DNA of 64,000 nt from Paenibacillus typhae (GCF_900099765.1 NZ_FNDX01000014.1:48283-112282); one strand, 5' to 3'. Positions 43,293 through 53,864 are shown, numbered from the stretch's first letter. A program made the numbers and translations. Notes: a model not told the origin generated them from the sequence alone.

Positions 43293-44278
43293 TGATGCCG
43301 GGCAAGCTGCAAGGTTCTGCAGCAGGTAATCGTACATCCTACAGCTGGCTGACGGCGGCTCTGATTAGAGCCGCTGTCGTTATCCTCTGTGTGATGACCG
43401 CTGTCTTTTTTCTGATCCGCATCGTTCCCGGTGATCCCGCAAAAATGATTCTGGGTGAATACAGCACGCCGGAAGCTATCGCAGCCATGCATCATACACT
43501 CGGACTCGATCTTCCGCTGTGGGAGCAGTTTATCCGGTTCGTGAAGCTGCTGTTCACCTCCGGCGATACCGGTAATTCCATTGTCTCTGGAACCTCCACC
43601 AGGGTGCTGATTGCCGAGCGGGCTCCGGTAACTATGCTGCTTATAGGGATGGCATGTGTCATCGCTATAGTGATTGCCCTGCTGCTTGCTACGGTTGCGG
43701 CTACGAATAAGGACAAGCTGGCGGATCATCTGATCCGTATTTTTCCTGCGATTACACTGGGTATGCCAATCTTCTGGGTTGGCATCCTTTTCATTATGCT
43801 GCTTAGTGTCCGGCTCCGCTGGTTTCCTGTCGGCGGTGTAGGCGAAGGGTGGTCCGGGATGCTGTACAGCCTGACGCTCCCGGCGGTTACAGTCGCTTTT
43901 TCCCAGATTCCAACGCTTGTCCGCTCATTAAGGGCGCAGATGCTGGAGGTGCTGGAGTCCGACTTCGTGGTTACCCTGAGGGCTGCGCGGATTCCCGGCC
44001 GGGTCATTCTGTTCAAGCATGTGCTGCGCAATTCGGCATTGCCGACGCTGATGCTGCTGGGTGTCAACATTTCTTATCTGATCGGCGGTACGCTGGTCGT
44101 TGAGCAGGTGTTCGGCATCAAGGGCATAGGCAGCCTGCTGTTTACTTCCATTTCAAACCGGGATTTTCCGGTCATCCAGGGAATTGCGCTGTACTGTGCG
44201 GTTTCTGTGGTGATTATCAGCCTGCTGGTTGAGATACTGGCCAAATGGCTTGATCCCCGGACGAAAGGAACACGATGA
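43289..44278 (+). CDS. ABC transporter permease, DppB/NikB-like
   Basis: This 329-residue membrane protein shows the DppB/NikB pattern: an N-terminal helix followed by RIVPGDPAKMILG, the permease domain with TLGMPIFWVGILFIMLLSV, and the EAA-like loop FVVTLRAARIPGRVILFKHV. It overlaps both neighbouring genes by four bases (ATGA), so the operon is translationally coupled. ATG 43289 is used here; 43292 is a possible alternative. Confidence 0.94.
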   Translation: MMMPGKLQGSAAGNRTSYSWLTAALIRAAVVILCVMTAVFFLIRIVPGDPAKMILGEYSTPEAIAAMHHTLGLDLPLWEQFIRFVKLLFTSGDTGNSIVSGTSTRVLIAERAPVTMLLIGMACVIAIVIALLLATVAATNKDKLADHLIRIFPAITLGMPIFWVGILFIMLLSVRLRWFPVGGVGEGWSGMLYSLTLPAVTVAFSQIPTLVRSLRAQMLEVLESDFVVTLRAARIPGRVILFKHVLRNSALPTLMLLGVNISYLIGGTLVVEQVFGIKGIGSLLFTSISNRDFPVIQGIALYCAVSVVIISLLVEILAKWLDPRTKGTR

Positions 44279-45141
44279 AAACGACAACTATTTATCCTGA
44301 ACTGCAGACGGACGGACCTAAGACTACATTGCTCCGCCGGATATTGAATACCCCGTCCCTGCTGGCAGGAAGCATCATGTTCGCTGTGCTGATCCTGCTG
44401 GCTGTTTTCATTCCGTACCTCAGCCCCTATGACCCGACGGAACAGAATTTAAGCGCATTTTTGCAGCCGCCGTCCGCCGAGCACTGGCTCGGAACCGACC
44501 AGCTGGGTCGGGATCTGTTCACCAGACTGATCTACGCTGCCCGGACGGATCTGACCATTATGGTGCTGGCGGAGATTATCCCGTTTTGTACCGGTATTTT
44601 TCTGGGGATGGTGGCCGGCTATTATGGAAAATGGGTCGATAACGTCATTACTCTGATTACAGATACGTTTATTGCCTTTCCTTTTTATTTGATCGTTATC
44701 ATTGTGGCTTTTGCCAGCGGCGCGGGCCAGCGCGGAATTTATATCACTTTTATTCTCGTCGGCTGGATTGTGTTCGCCCGGGTGGTCCGCGGTCTTAGCG
44801 CATCGTTCCGTGAACAGGAATGGATTGCGTCGGCCCGGACGCTCGGCTTGTCCGGCCCCCGCATTATTCTGCGGCATCTGCTGCCGAATGTGCTGCCGCA
44901 GGCAGTGGTCGTGCTGATGACGGATATGGTCGGCCTGCTGGTGGCGATCGTCACGCTCGGCTATCTGGGCATCGGGATCGCCCCGCCGACTCCCGACTGG
45001 GGAACGATGATTGCGGACGGGCAGTCCTTTATCTCGACAGCCTGGTGGCTCTCGGCCGTTCCCGGCTTCGCCGTGGTATACACGGGCATTGCCTTGTCGC
45101 TGGTAGGTGACGGGCTGGCAGATTTATGGAGGAAAAAATAA
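44275..45141 (+). CDS. ABC transporter permease, DppC/NikC-like
   Basis: This 288-residue membrane protein has the DppC-type N-terminal region (PYDPTEQNLSAFLQPPSAEHW and LGTDQLGRDLFTRLIYAARTD) and the loop EWIASARTLGLSGPRIILRH. It pairs with the preceding permease. Its TAA overlaps the ATPase start (TAATG). Confidence 0.94.
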   Translation: MKTTTIYPELQTDGPKTTLLRRILNTPSLLAGSIMFAVLILLAVFIPYLSPYDPTEQNLSAFLQPPSAEHWLGTDQLGRDLFTRLIYAARTDLTIMVLAEIIPFCTGIFLGMVAGYYGKWVDNVITLITDTFIAFPFYLIVIIVAFASGAGQRGIYITFILVGWIVFARVVRGLSASFREQEWIASARTLGLSGPRIILRHLLPNVLPQAVVVLMTDMVGLLVAIVTLGYLGIGIAPPTPDWGTMIADGQSFISTAWWLSAVPGFAVVYTGIALSLVGDGLADLWRKK

Positions 45142-45911
45142 TGGCTACAACACCTGTTTTGGAAATAGAGGACTTGACGCTGACTGCTAAAACACAGGAG
45201 GTGCTGGTCAAGGATGTCAGCTTCTCGCTTAACCAGGGGGAGAGCCTGGGGCTGGTCGGTGAATCGGGCTCCGGCAAATCGCTTACGCTGCGGGCGGTGC
45301 TTGGTCTGCTGCCGCGCGGCATCGAGCAGACTGGCGGAGTAATCCGGAGTGCGGCGGACAGCGCCATGGTGTTCCAGGACCCCCGGGGAGCGCTGGACCC
45401 GCTATGTCCGGTGGTCAAGCAGGTAGCGGAGGTCGTGTATTACAGACAGCGGCTTAGCCGCAAAGCTTCGCGCGCTGCGGCGCTGGAGCTGCTGCATATG
45501 CTCGGCCTGCCCGATTCGCTGCGCAAGACGGACCGGTATCCCGGCCAGCTCTCGGGCGGGCAGTGCCAGCGGATCGTCATTGCCATGGCTCTGGCCTGCA
45601 AGCCGGGCATCCTGCTCTGCGACGAGCCGACCACGGCGCTCGATGTTACGGTGCAGAAGCAGATTATGGAGACAGTGGGCCGGCTGCAGCAGGAGCTGGG
45701 GTTTGCGATGATTTTTGTAACCCATAACCTGGCAGTTGCCGCTGCGATGTGCTCCAGGCTGGCTGTTATGAAAAAAGGTGAAATCGTGGAGCAGGGCAGT
45801 ACGCTAAGTGTTCTGCAGGAGCCGCAAAATCCGTATACACAGATGCTGATTAACTCGGTGCTGCCTGTGCCGGAGCTTGCCCCTGAAGGGAGCGGTGTTT
45901 TATGGACTTGA
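45141..45911 (+). CDS. ABC transporter ATP-binding protein, DppD/NikD-like
   Basis: This 256-residue ATPase has Walker A (GESGSGKS), signature LSGGQCQR, Walker B (ILLCDEP) and the switch histidine (FVTHNLAVA). At 256 residues it is short, like NikD, and lacks the long C-terminal Cys-containing extension of DppD. ATGGAGGA within the end of the permease gene is the ribosome site for ATG 45141. It overlaps the next gene by ten bases. Confidence 0.92.
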   Translation: MATTPVLEIEDLTLTAKTQEVLVKDVSFSLNQGESLGLVGESGSGKSLTLRAVLGLLPRGIEQTGGVIRSAADSAMVFQDPRGALDPLCPVVKQVAEVVYYRQRLSRKASRAAALELLHMLGLPDSLRKTDRYPGQLSGGQCQRIVIAMALACKPGILLCDEPTTALDVTVQKQIMETVGRLQQELGFAMIFVTHNLAVAAAMCSRLAVMKKGEIVEQGSTLSVLQEPQNPYTQMLINSVLPVPELAPEGSGVLWT

Positions 45912-46687
45912 GCCTGCAGGTTAACAATGTGACTGTACGTTACGGCGGTTTCACTGCGCTGGACAATATCCGGCTTGAGGTGCAGCAGCATACCACTCTC
46001 GGACTTGTCGGAGAATCCGGCTCAGGCAAATCTACGCTCGCGCGGGTGATTGCCGGGCTGATTATCCCGGATCAGGGGCAGCTGCTGCTGGATGCAGAGC
46101 CGCTCACCGGGAAACGGACCCGTGAGCAGCGCAAAAAAATCCAGATGATCTTCCAGAATCCCGACGCTTCGCTGAATCCGAAGCATTCCATCCGGCAGAT
46201 TCTGGCTGAAGCGCTGCTGTTCCACAAGATCGTGGGCCGTGCGGAGGTGGAGAAGAGATCCAGGCAGCTGCTGGAGCGTGTGAGCCTCGAGGGAAAAGCG
46301 CTGGATAAATATCCGCATGAATTCTCGGGCGGCCAGCGCCAGCGGATCGCCATTGCCCGTGCGTTAAGCGTTGAGCCCAGCCTGCTGATTGCCGATGAGC
46401 CGACGAGTGCCCTGGATGTGTCCGTACAGCTAAGTGTGCTGGAGCTGCTGGGCACGCTCAAGTCAGAGCTAAATCTGACGATGCTGTTTATTTCCCATGA
46501 TCTGGGTGTTATACATGCAGTAAGCGATAAGGTTGCCGTTATGCGGCAGGGAAAGCTGGTCGAGGTCAGCCCGAAGGACAGGTTCTTTAGCCGTCCGGAA
46601 GCGGCTTACAGCCGTGAGCTGCTGTCTGCGGTTCCCCAAATGCCGACTATGAAAACATCAGGAGGACTACATGAACCAAGAACATAA
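45902..46687 (+). CDS. ABC transporter ATP-binding protein, DppF/NikE-like
   Basis: This 261-residue ATPase has Walker A (GESGSGKST), Q-loop (MIFQNPDASLNPKHSIRQIL), signature FSGGQRQR, Walker B (LLIADEP) and FISHDLGVIHAV. It forms a heterodimer with the preceding ATPase. Overlaps on both sides (10 and 17 bases) show tight coupling with the importer and with the aminotransferase gene that follows. Confidence 0.92.
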   Translation: MDLSLQVNNVTVRYGGFTALDNIRLEVQQHTTLGLVGESGSGKSTLARVIAGLIIPDQGQLLLDAEPLTGKRTREQRKKIQMIFQNPDASLNPKHSIRQILAEALLFHKIVGRAEVEKRSRQLLERVSLEGKALDKYPHEFSGGQRQRIAIARALSVEPSLLIADEPTSALDVSVQLSVLELLGTLKSELNLTMLFISHDLGVIHAVSDKVAVMRQGKLVEVSPKDRFFSRPEAAYSRELLSAVPQMPTMKTSGGLHEPRT

Positions 46688-47738
46688 AGGATATGTGCCG
46701 CTGACACGCGCTGAATTCAGCACGTTGACCAGCCAGTTCGCCCGGCTGCTGTCAACGGAACATCCCCCGGTCATCATTCCGGGTGAGGCGATTCTCGGAA
46801 TTGAGGCTGTGGCTGCAGGGATATCTGCCCCGGGCCGTACATTTATTAATGTGGTAACCGGACCTTACGGCAGCCTGTTCGGCGGTTGGCTGGAGCGCGG
46901 CGGAGCAAGAGTAGTGGAAGTAAAGGTTCCGTTCGATGAGGTAGTGCCGGCGGAGCAGGTTGCCGCGGCCATTGAGCGGGTTAAGCCGGATGCGATTTCC
47001 TTTGTGCAGGCTGAGGTCGTTACCGGGGGCTCAAATCCGGCAAAAGAAATTCTGCGCATTGCCCGCACCCATAACCTGATTACGGTAACGGACTCCGTCT
47101 CGGCCGTCGGCGGGGAAGAGCTCCTGGTAGATGAATGGGGTGTTGACTTCGCTGCTGTGGGAGCGCAAAAGGCGCTGGGCGGACCTAACGGGGTCAGTGC
47201 GGTCAGTATCTCGCCGCGCGGCTGGGAATTCATGGAGTCCAATAAAGCTGCGCCGCGCAATTCGATCCTGTCTCTGCTGGATCTGAAGCCGTCTCCGACT
47301 GGTGTTGAGCCCCTGCGTGTTCCACCTAATATTCCGGCGCTTGAGGCCAGAGCGCTGATTGATGCGCTGGCGGCTGTTGAGGCGGAAGGCCTGGACAATG
47401 TCATCTCACGACATAGGGCTGCGGCTGCTTCAGCTGTTTCCGGCATTAAGGCACTTGGGCTTGAGCCTTGGCAGAAGGACAGCGGGCATTATTCCACGCT
47501 GACTACAACCGTCCGCATTGGCGGCGACCAGCGCCTCAGAATTGCGCAGCCGGTGGGCATCGTGGCTCCGGGAGACGGGGAGCTTAACGGCCGTCTGCTG
47601 CGGATCAATCATTTTGGCGTAAATGCGAGCCTGCAGAGCGTTGAGACGGCCGTTACAGCGCTGGCGGAACTGCTCGAAACGGATGCCGCCGCTGCGCTGC
47701 AGGCGGTTCGGGCAGCATGGGGGAATGCCCATGCTTAA
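46671..47738 (+). CDS. Class-V pyridoxal-phosphate aminotransferase family protein
   Basis: This 355-residue protein has the class-V fold pattern: GPYGSLFGGWLERGG near the N-terminus, the cofactor aspartate region (ITVTDSVSAVGGEEL) and the Schiff-base lysine in AAVGAQKALGGPNGV. It resembles the alanine-glyoxylate/serine-pyruvate aminotransferase group. AGGAGG sets ATG 46671, inside the end of the ATPase gene. Coupling to an importer and an amidohydrolase suggests a catabolic role: the amidohydrolase may free an amine or amino acid that this enzyme deaminates or cleaves. The substrate is unknown. Confidence 0.85.
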   Translation: MNQEHKGYVPLTRAEFSTLTSQFARLLSTEHPPVIIPGEAILGIEAVAAGISAPGRTFINVVTGPYGSLFGGWLERGGARVVEVKVPFDEVVPAEQVAAAIERVKPDAISFVQAEVVTGGSNPAKEILRIARTHNLITVTDSVSAVGGEELLVDEWGVDFAAVGAQKALGGPNGVSAVSISPRGWEFMESNKAAPRNSILSLLDLKPSPTGVEPLRVPPNIPALEARALIDALAAVEAEGLDNVISRHRAAAASAVSGIKALGLEPWQKDSGHYSTLTTTVRIGGDQRLRIAQPVGIVAPGDGELNGRLLRINHFGVNASLQSVETAVTALAELLETDAAAALQAVRAAWGNAHA

Positions 47739-48966
47739 TAAACATCCGAAGGCGCTTGATTATAAAGCAATCCGCATTGCGGGGATCGAAGGCAAGCGTT
47801 ACGACATTTCCATCAGAGACGGCAGATTCACGTCTGTAAAGGAAACGGTGCCGGAGGAACCGGCGGGGCAGGCCGGGTATTCCGGAGAATGGCTCCCGGA
47901 AGGAGAACCCGGACAGCGGGAACCGGCGCAGCCTGCAGGGGCTGATATCCCGCAGGCTGATCTGTGGATCAGCCCCGGTATTATTGATCTGCATACCCAC
48001 CTGGCCTGGACGGACTTTGACCATGCAGACCAGCTGAAGCGCAGCAGCAGTGAGGTGGAAGCCATGCAGGGGGCGGCCTTTGGGGCTACTCTGCGGACCG
48101 GTGTAACGACCGCGCGGGATGCAGGCGGGATTACGCCGCAGACGATCCGCCACCTGGTCCGCAGCTATGGGCACCCGCTCCGGGTCGAGACCAGCAGCGA
48201 AATGCTGGGTCCGGCGGATGCGCTGGGAACAAAGTTCCTGGAAGGCCGGCTGGCCGAGATCTATGCCACAGGAGCAGGCTGGGTCAAAATTATGGCAACC
48301 GGCGGTCTTGGTGCGCCTGCGGAGAAAGTGCTGGACCCTGTGTTCTCGGAGGAAGAGTTCGACTTCATTGTCCGCCATGCCCATGCCCATCAGATTAAGG
48401 TGCTGGTCCATACCTGGGGCGGGGTGACCATTGACTGGTCGATCCGGGCAGGCGTCGAATCGATCGAGCACGGAATGTTCCTGACCGCAGATCAGGCCGG
48501 CCGGCTGGCTGAATCCCGTACAGCCTACGTGTCTACCGCTTCAATCTACCGGATTGCCGCAGATCCTTCCGGCGTGCTGGCGCTCCCGCAGGTCATCTGT
48601 GACCGTGCCGCACGGGCTGCCGAAGCGCATTCCCGGGCCATTGGCTATGCCAGAAGCGCGGGCGTACGCTTCGGCTTCGGCACAGACTATGCCACACCGG
48701 CGTTGCACGGCTATAATCTGCAGGAGCTGGATACGCTGCTGGACTACGGCCTGACCCGCGCCGAAGCGTGGCAGTCCGCCACCTCCGGCGCGGCGGAAAT
48801 TCTCGGGCGCGGCCATGATTTAGGCCGGATTGCCGAAGGCTACCTGGCCGATGCTGTAATCTGGAACGTCGATCCGTTCCAGGCCCGGAGTGCCGATGTG
48901 CTGCGTGAGAGCATAGTCTCCGTTATAACCGGGGAGTCGGAAGCAGAGCTGGCCGGGGGGAGATAA
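47731..48966 (+). CDS. Metal-dependent amidohydrolase
   Basis: This 411-residue protein belongs to the amidohydrolase superfamily. Metal ligands are visible as the HxH pair in IDLHTHLAW, the lysine or ligand region WVKIMATGGLG, histidines in VLVHTWGGVT and ESIEHGMFL, and the final aspartate in GFGTDYATPALHG. The arrangement resembles imidazolonepropionase-like and dipeptidase-like members. GGGGG (47719-47723) favours ATG 47731, with 47725 possible; it overlaps the aminotransferase gene. It ends the seven-gene operon before a terminator. The reaction is probably hydrolysis of an amide or cyclic amide of the imported compound. Confidence 0.87.
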   Translation: MLNKHPKALDYKAIRIAGIEGKRYDISIRDGRFTSVKETVPEEPAGQAGYSGEWLPEGEPGQREPAQPAGADIPQADLWISPGIIDLHTHLAWTDFDHADQLKRSSSEVEAMQGAAFGATLRTGVTTARDAGGITPQTIRHLVRSYGHPLRVETSSEMLGPADALGTKFLEGRLAEIYATGAGWVKIMATGGLGAPAEKVLDPVFSEEEFDFIVRHAHAHQIKVLVHTWGGVTIDWSIRAGVESIEHGMFLTADQAGRLAESRTAYVSTASIYRIAADPSGVLALPQVICDRAARAAEAHSRAIGYARSAGVRFGFGTDYATPALHGYNLQELDTLLDYGLTRAEAWQSATSGAAEILGRGHDLGRIAEGYLADAVIWNVDPFQARSADVLRESIVSVITGESEAELAGGR

Positions 48967-48996
48967 GCCGTTTATGCGGTTTTAGAGTTTGGACGG

Positions 48997-49026
48997 GCCG
49001 TATAACTGTGGTTATACGGCTTTTTG
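48997..49026 (+). terminator. Terminator of the Dpp-like catabolic operon
   Basis: GCCGTATAAC and GTTATACGGC form a perfect 10-bp stem with a TGTG loop, followed by TTTTTG. Confidence 0.92.
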
Positions 49027-49680
49027 CTGTGGCCGGTTGGTAGGCTGATGCGCTGATGACCTACCTTGAGCTGGTAGTCTGGCTAAAGAGAGCGGCGGGA
49101 TCTAGGCTGGAGCTTTTTTTCAGGCTGGGGTTTATGTGCTTCAGGCTGGAGTTTATGTGCGTAGGCTGATTAGAATTCTTTATACTGCTTAGCAGAGGCC
49201 GGTTTATTAAGCGGACAGCGGTGAAGGGCAAATCTTAGCTGGGTTTTATTAAACTTCCGCTTGGATGAGGGTTCCTGAACAGCTAAGTGGATTTTCGCCA
49301 CCTAATTCTTCCGATTCTCTTGAGTTTTAAGGATTAGTTGGAAAATCGACACTTAATTTCGCGCAAACCCCACCATTAGGCGCAAAACCGTAAATTTAAG
49401 TAGCATTTTTCCACTTAGATTTCCGAAAGTGGGATCGAGCGGAGAATTAGATGGCATTTTTCTACTTAGCTCGAACAAGGAATCCCTTGTACATACTGTA
49501 GAATCCCTTGTACATACTGTAGAATCCCTCTTACAGGTTAGAAAGCTAAATTCACTGCGGAAGGCTGAGTTGTGTCTCGTATTTCAACCGAAGTCAGCGG
49601 GTCGAGCCAGGCATGAATTGAACAGCAGCGGGAGGGATTTCCCAATATTCTCTGGATTCACTGCCAATCCCAAAATAAAA
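49027..49680. repeat. Intergenic region with several repeat families
   Basis: I see no credible gene here. CAGGCTGGAGTTTATGTGC-like units recur at about 49110-49160. The TTAGTTGGAAAATCGACACTTA family (also at 25185-25345) occupies 49281-49470. A 21-bp tandem repeat starting GAATCCCTTGTACATACTG runs from 49480 to 49537. A diverged tail of the structured repeat family (CTCTGGATTCACTGCCAATC) is at 49650-49675. Confidence 0.65.
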
Positions 49681-49823
49681 GATCCGGACCTTACGGAGCG
49701 GTAACTGCCCGTTAATTCAAATGTTATATAAAAAGTCCGGTATCATCTTTAGTTTGGAGAAAGACAGTGATTTTGCGGGTGTGCTACGATTTTGCTTGAG
49801 AAAGGGGGCTGTTCGATTCCTTT

Positions 49824-49839
49824 TTGTAAGCGCTTAATC
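49824..49839. promoter_or_regulatory. cre-like / LacI-family operator before the xylanase gene
   Basis: TTGTAAGCGCTTAATC contains the AAGCGCTT palindrome and fits most of the cre consensus TGWAANCGNTNWCA, with mismatches in the last two bases. It lies 39 bp before the start codon. CcpA or a LacI-type regulator could bind here. Confidence 0.5.
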
Positions 49840-49877
49840 CAGTTGAATCCAAATTCATAAAAAGAGGAGTGCAGTGC

Positions 49878-52800
49878 ATGAGTAGAACGTTCAAACGAAT
49901 CTTCTCCACAGTATTAGCGGCAAGCCTGCTGCTGCCGCTTGGCTGGGTTGCTCCGGCAGCTCAGGCATCCCAGGCTGCAGAAGCGGCCCAGACGGAAGTG
50001 ACCACCGTTTATCATGAAACCTTTGCAGGCGGGGCAGGCAAAGCCGGCCAATCCGGCGGGGCCAGCCTGGCAGCGGTTACCGGCATGCCGTTTGACGGAA
50101 ACGCCGATGGCGCAGCCCTGTATGTAAGCAACAGAGCGAACAACTGGGATGCTGCAGATTTTAAATTCAGCGACCTCGGGCTCGTTAACGGGGAGACGTA
50201 TACAGTAACTGCGGTGGTTTATGTTGATGCTGCAGTCATTCTGCCAGAAGGGGCAAAGGCTGCGCTGCAGACTGTAAACAGCTACGGAAATTATGCCGAA
50301 GCAGCTTATGTGGCCGGCAAGGCGGTTACGCTGACCAGGGAATTCATTGCCGATACCTCCAAGGATCAGGCGCTGCGCATTAATTCCAACGAGGCCGGCA
50401 AAGCGGTTCCGTTCTATATCGGAGACGTTCTGATTACCGGTAAACCAGCCTCCGGCGGCGGAGAGGAGCCCGTAAGAGACCCGGCGCTGCCGTTCAATAC
50501 GGTTACCTTTGAGGATCAGACAGCTGGCGGCTTCGCCGGCAGGTCGGGAGATGAGACGCTGACGGTGACGGATGAAGCGAACCACACCGCAGACGGCTCC
50601 TATGCCCTGAAGGTGGAGGGCCGCACATCAACCTGGCACGGGCCGGTGCTGCGTGTAGAGAAATATGTGGACAAAGGCAGCGAATATCTGATCTCCGCCT
50701 GGGTCAAGCTGATTGCTCCGGCCAGTTCGCAGCTTCAGCTGTCCACGCAGGTAGGCGACGGCAGCAGCGCCAATTATGTCGCACTCTCCCCCAAGACCAT
50801 CAATGCCGCTGACGGCTGGGTCAAATTCGAGGGCAGCTACCGCTATAACAGCGTAGGCGGCGAGTACCTGACGATTTACGTGGAGAGCTCGAATAACGCT
50901 ACAGCCTCCTTTTACATTGACGATATCAGCTTTGAGCGTACAGGCGCAGGTCCCATTGCGATCCAGAAGGATCTGGTTCCGCTGAAGGCTGCGTACCGGG
51001 ATGATTTTCTGATCGGGAATGCCATTTCGGCCGAGGATCTGGAAGGGGTAAGGCTGGAGCTGCTGAAGATGCATCATAACGTGGCCACGGCAGGCAATGC
51101 GATGAAGCCGGATGCGCTGCAGAATGTGAAGGGCGATTTTACCTTTACCGCAGCGGATGCGATGGTCGATAAGGTGCTGGCGGAAGGCATGCAGATGCAC
51201 GGCCATGTTCTGGTCTGGCACCAGCAGTCGCCGGTGTGGATGAATACGTCCAAGGATGCGGAGGGCAATACCGTACCGTTAAGCCGCGAAGAAGCTCTTG
51301 TAAATCTGCGGACACACATCCGTACCGTCATGGAGCATTTCGGGGATAAGGTGATCTCCTGGGATGTCGTAAATGAGGCGATGAATGACAATCCGGGGAA
51401 TCCGGCCGACTGGGAGTCGTCGCTGCGCCAGGCCCCGTGGAAAACCGCAATTGGAGCAGATTACGTCGAGCAGGCTTTTCTGGCGGCGCGGGAAGTGCTG
51501 GATGAGCATCCGGAATGGAACATCAAGCTCTACTACAATGATTACAATGAGGACAACCAGAATAAAGCCCAGGCCATTTATAACATGGTAAAAGCAATAA
51601 ACGATAAGTATGCGCTTAATCATCCCGGCAAAAAGCTGATCGACGGTGTCGGCATGCAGGCGCACTACAACGTTAACACCAATCCTGAGAATGTCAGGCT
51701 GTCGCTGGAAAAATTCATCTCTCTTGGTGTTGAGGTAAGCGTCACGGAGCTTGATATTCAGGCGGGCAGCAACTATGAGCTGTCAGAAAAGCTGGCCGAA
51801 GCCCAGGGGTATCTGTATGCCCAGCTTATGAGCCTCTACAAGGAGCATGCTGCTAATATTGCACGAGTCACCTTCTGGGGGATGGATGACAATACGAGCT
51901 GGAGAGCCTCGTCCAATCCGCTGCTGTTCGACAAGAGCCTGCAGGCCAAGCCGGCCTATTACGGGGTGATCGATCCGGTAAAATATATCGCCGGGCATCA
52001 GCCGGATACAACGGACGCCAATGTGTCTAACGCGGTTTATGGAACGCCGGTCATTGACGGTACAGTAGATGCTCTCTGGGCAGGTGTACCCGAAATGCAG
52101 ATTAACCGCTATCAGCTGGCCTGGCAGGGGGCAAGCGGCATAGCTAAAGCCCTGTGGGATGACCAGAATCTGTACGTGCTGGTTCAGGTCAGCGATGCGC
52201 AGCTGGATAAGGCGAGCGCGAATGTCTGGGAGCAGGATTCGGTTGAGATTTTCGTGGATCAGAATAACGGGAAGACCTCCTTCTACCAGGACGATGACGG
52301 GCAGTTCCGAGTTAATTTTGATAACGAAAGCACCTTTAATCCCGATAGGATTGCGGCAGGGTTCGCCTCTGCAACCAAAGTATCAGGAACCAATTATACT
52401 GTTGAAGTAAAAATACCGCTTACCAGCGTTACACCGGCCAACGCCAGGAAGCTCGGCTTCGACGTGCAGATCAATGATGCGAAGGATGGCGCACGGCAAA
52501 GTGTAGCCGCATGGAATGATACGACCGGCAACGGGTATCAGGATACCTCGGTATACGGTGTACTTACACTCACGGGCAAGTCTGATGCACCGGCAGTTAC
52601 GCCTACTCCGACACCAACACCAACTCCGGGGCCGGCTGCGATTCCGGGCGGTACGAGCAGCGGTGCTGCTACGCCGAAGCCTGCTGTTTCAGCGAGCACG
52701 GATGGTGTGGTGACACTCAGACCTGAGGTTACCAGTACTGGCGGCGGGGTTAAAGCGGCTGTCTCTGCAGATGATCTGAATAAAGCCCTTGCACAGGCAA

Positions 52801-53864
52801 GCCCTGCTGCTGACGGCCGGAAACAGGTCATTATCGAAGTGGCTAAGCAAGAGGATGCCGCGGGCTATGAGGTACAGCTGCCTTCGCAAAGCCTGAAAGG
52901 ACAGCAGGGCTTTGTGCTGCTGGTGAAGACAGCGGCAGCTGCCATTGAGATTCCGGATAATACTCTGTCCGGTGCAGCAGCAGACGCTGACCTCATTTCA
53001 ATCCATATCAAACAGGTTCCCAAGGATGGTCTGGATGCAAAGGCCCGCACGATTATAGGTGCTGGGCCGGTTATTAACCTGAGCCTGACGGCAGGCGGCA
53101 AAGCGATTGCCCTGGGCAGTCCGGATGCTCCGGTAAAAGTATCCATCCCGTACACTCCTGCTGCGGTGCAGCTCAGCAATACCGCAGCCCTGATCGCCGG
53201 ACAGCTGGGCAGCACAGGCAGCCTGACGGCAATTCCGAACAGCCGCTATGACGCGGTCAGCAAATCCCTTGTGTTCCACATTGCCGGGGCCGGCACTTAT
53301 GCGCCAGCCTTTAACCCTGTAAGCTTCACTGATATTGAGAAGCTGGCCTGGGCCGAAGAGGGCGTCACCGCCTTGGCTGCCCGCGGCGTCGTACAGGGAA
53401 CGGCTGAAGGCAGCTTCTCTCCTGAAGCATCCGTGAAGCGGGCCGACTTTATCACGATGCTCGTGAGAGCGCTTGAGCTGAAGGGCACCGGCACGGCTGC
53501 CCCGGGCTTCGGCGATGTTCCGGCCGGGGCATATTATGGCAGTGAGCTGGCTATTGCACAGCAGCTTGGCATCATAACCGGTTATGCGGACGGTACCGTC
53601 CGTCCGGACAGTCCGATCACCCGCCAGGAGATGATGGTGATCGCAGCGCGGGCGCTGGCGGCAGCGGGTACAGCTGCCACAGACAGTGGCGGCAGCCTGG
53701 CTGCCTATCCGGATGCTGCGCAAGTCGCCGGATATGCAGCTGACAGCGTATCCCTGCTGGTGGAAGCCGGCGTTGTCGCCGGCAAGAACGGCCTGCTTGC
53801 TCCGGGAGATACATTGACCCGCGCAGAAGCGGCGGTGATTGTGTACCGGATTTGGGGATTATAG
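49878..53864 (+). CDS. Surface-anchored modular endo-1,4-beta-xylanase (CBM-CBM22-GH10-CBM9-SLH)
   Basis: This 1328-residue secreted protein has a signal peptide (about 1-35), two N-terminal carbohydrate-binding-like modules (about 38-190 and 205-355; the second, with [17 protein letters not shown], looks like CBM22), a GH10 catalytic domain (about 360-700) with acid/base Glu500 ([10 protein letters not shown]) and nucleophile Glu624 ([10 protein letters not shown]), a CBM9-like module (about 715-895), a Pro-Thr linker, an uncharacterised beta-rich region and three SLH repeats (about 1150-1328) that bind secondary cell-wall polymer. It cuts xylan at the cell surface. ATG 49878 is eight bases after AAAGAGGAG. 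It is monocistronic, and no xylan importer is adjacent. Confidence 0.95.
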   Translation: MSRTFKRIFSTVLAASLLLPLGWVAPAAQASQAAEAAQTEVTTVYHETFAGGAGKAGQSGGASLAAVTGMPFDGNADGAALYVSNRANNWDAADFKFSDLGLVNGETYTVTAVVYVDAAVILPEGAKAALQTVNSYGNYAEAAYVAGKAVTLTREFIADTSKDQALRINSNEAGKAVPFYIGDVLITGKPASGGGEEPVRDPALPFNTVTFEDQTAGGFAGRSGDETLTVTDEANHTADGSYALKVEGRTSTWHGPVLRVEKYVDKGSEYLISAWVKLIAPASSQLQLSTQVGDGSSANYVALSPKTINAADGWVKFEGSYRYNSVGGEYLTIYVESSNNATASFYIDDISFERTGAGPIAIQKDLVPLKAAYRDDFLIGNAISAEDLEGVRLELLKMHHNVATAGNAMKPDALQNVKGDFTFTAADAMVDKVLAEGMQMHGHVLVWHQQSPVWMNTSKDAEGNTVPLSREEALVNLRTHIRTVMEHFGDKVISWDVVNEAMNDNPGNPADWESSLRQAPWKTAIGADYVEQAFLAAREVLDEHPEWNIKLYYNDYNEDNQNKAQAIYNMVKAINDKYALNHPGKKLIDGVGMQAHYNVNTNPENVRLSLEKFISLGVEVSVTELDIQAGSNYELSEKLAEAQGYLYAQLMSLYKEHAANIARVTFWGMDDNTSWRASSNPLLFDKSLQAKPAYYGVIDPVKYIAGHQPDTTDANVSNAVYGTPVIDGTVDALWAGVPEMQINRYQLAWQGASGIAKALWDDQNLYVLVQVSDAQLDKASANVWEQDSVEIFVDQNNGKTSFYQDDDGQFRVNFDNESTFNPDRIAAGFASATKVSGTNYTVEVKIPLTSVTPANARKLGFDVQINDAKDGARQSVAAWNDTTGNGYQDTSVYGVLTLTGKSDAPAVTPTPTPTPTPGPAAIPGGTSSGAATPKPAVSASTDGVVTLRPEVTSTGGGVKAAVSADDLNKALAQASPAADGRKQVIIEVAKQEDAAGYEVQLPSQSLKGQQGFVLLVKTAAAAIEIPDNTLSGAAADADLISIHIKQVPKDGLDAKARTIIGAGPVINLSLTAGGKAIALGSPDAPVKVSIPYTPAAVQLSNTAALIAGQLGSTGSLTAIPNSRYDAVSKSLVFHIAGAGTYAPAFNPVSFTDIEKLAWAEEGVTALAARGVVQGTAEGSFSPEASVKRADFITMLVRALELKGTGTAAPGFGDVPAGAYYGSELAIAQQLGIITGYADGTVRPDSPITRQEMMVIAARALAAAGTAATDSGGSLAAYPDAAQVAGYAADSVSLLVEAGVVAGKNGLLAPGDTLTRAEAAVIVYRIWGL

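Noticed and set aside
41733..43337. A 534-codon minus-strand open frame opposite the family 5 binding protein gene
   Set aside because: The plus-strand lipoprotein is certain from its lipobox and family motifs; the antisense frame shows no domain and only mirrors codon bias.
49429..49704. A 91-codon open frame before the xylanase gene
   Set aside because: It runs through a 21-bp tandem repeat and a dispersed repeat tail, has no ribosome site and resembles no protein.
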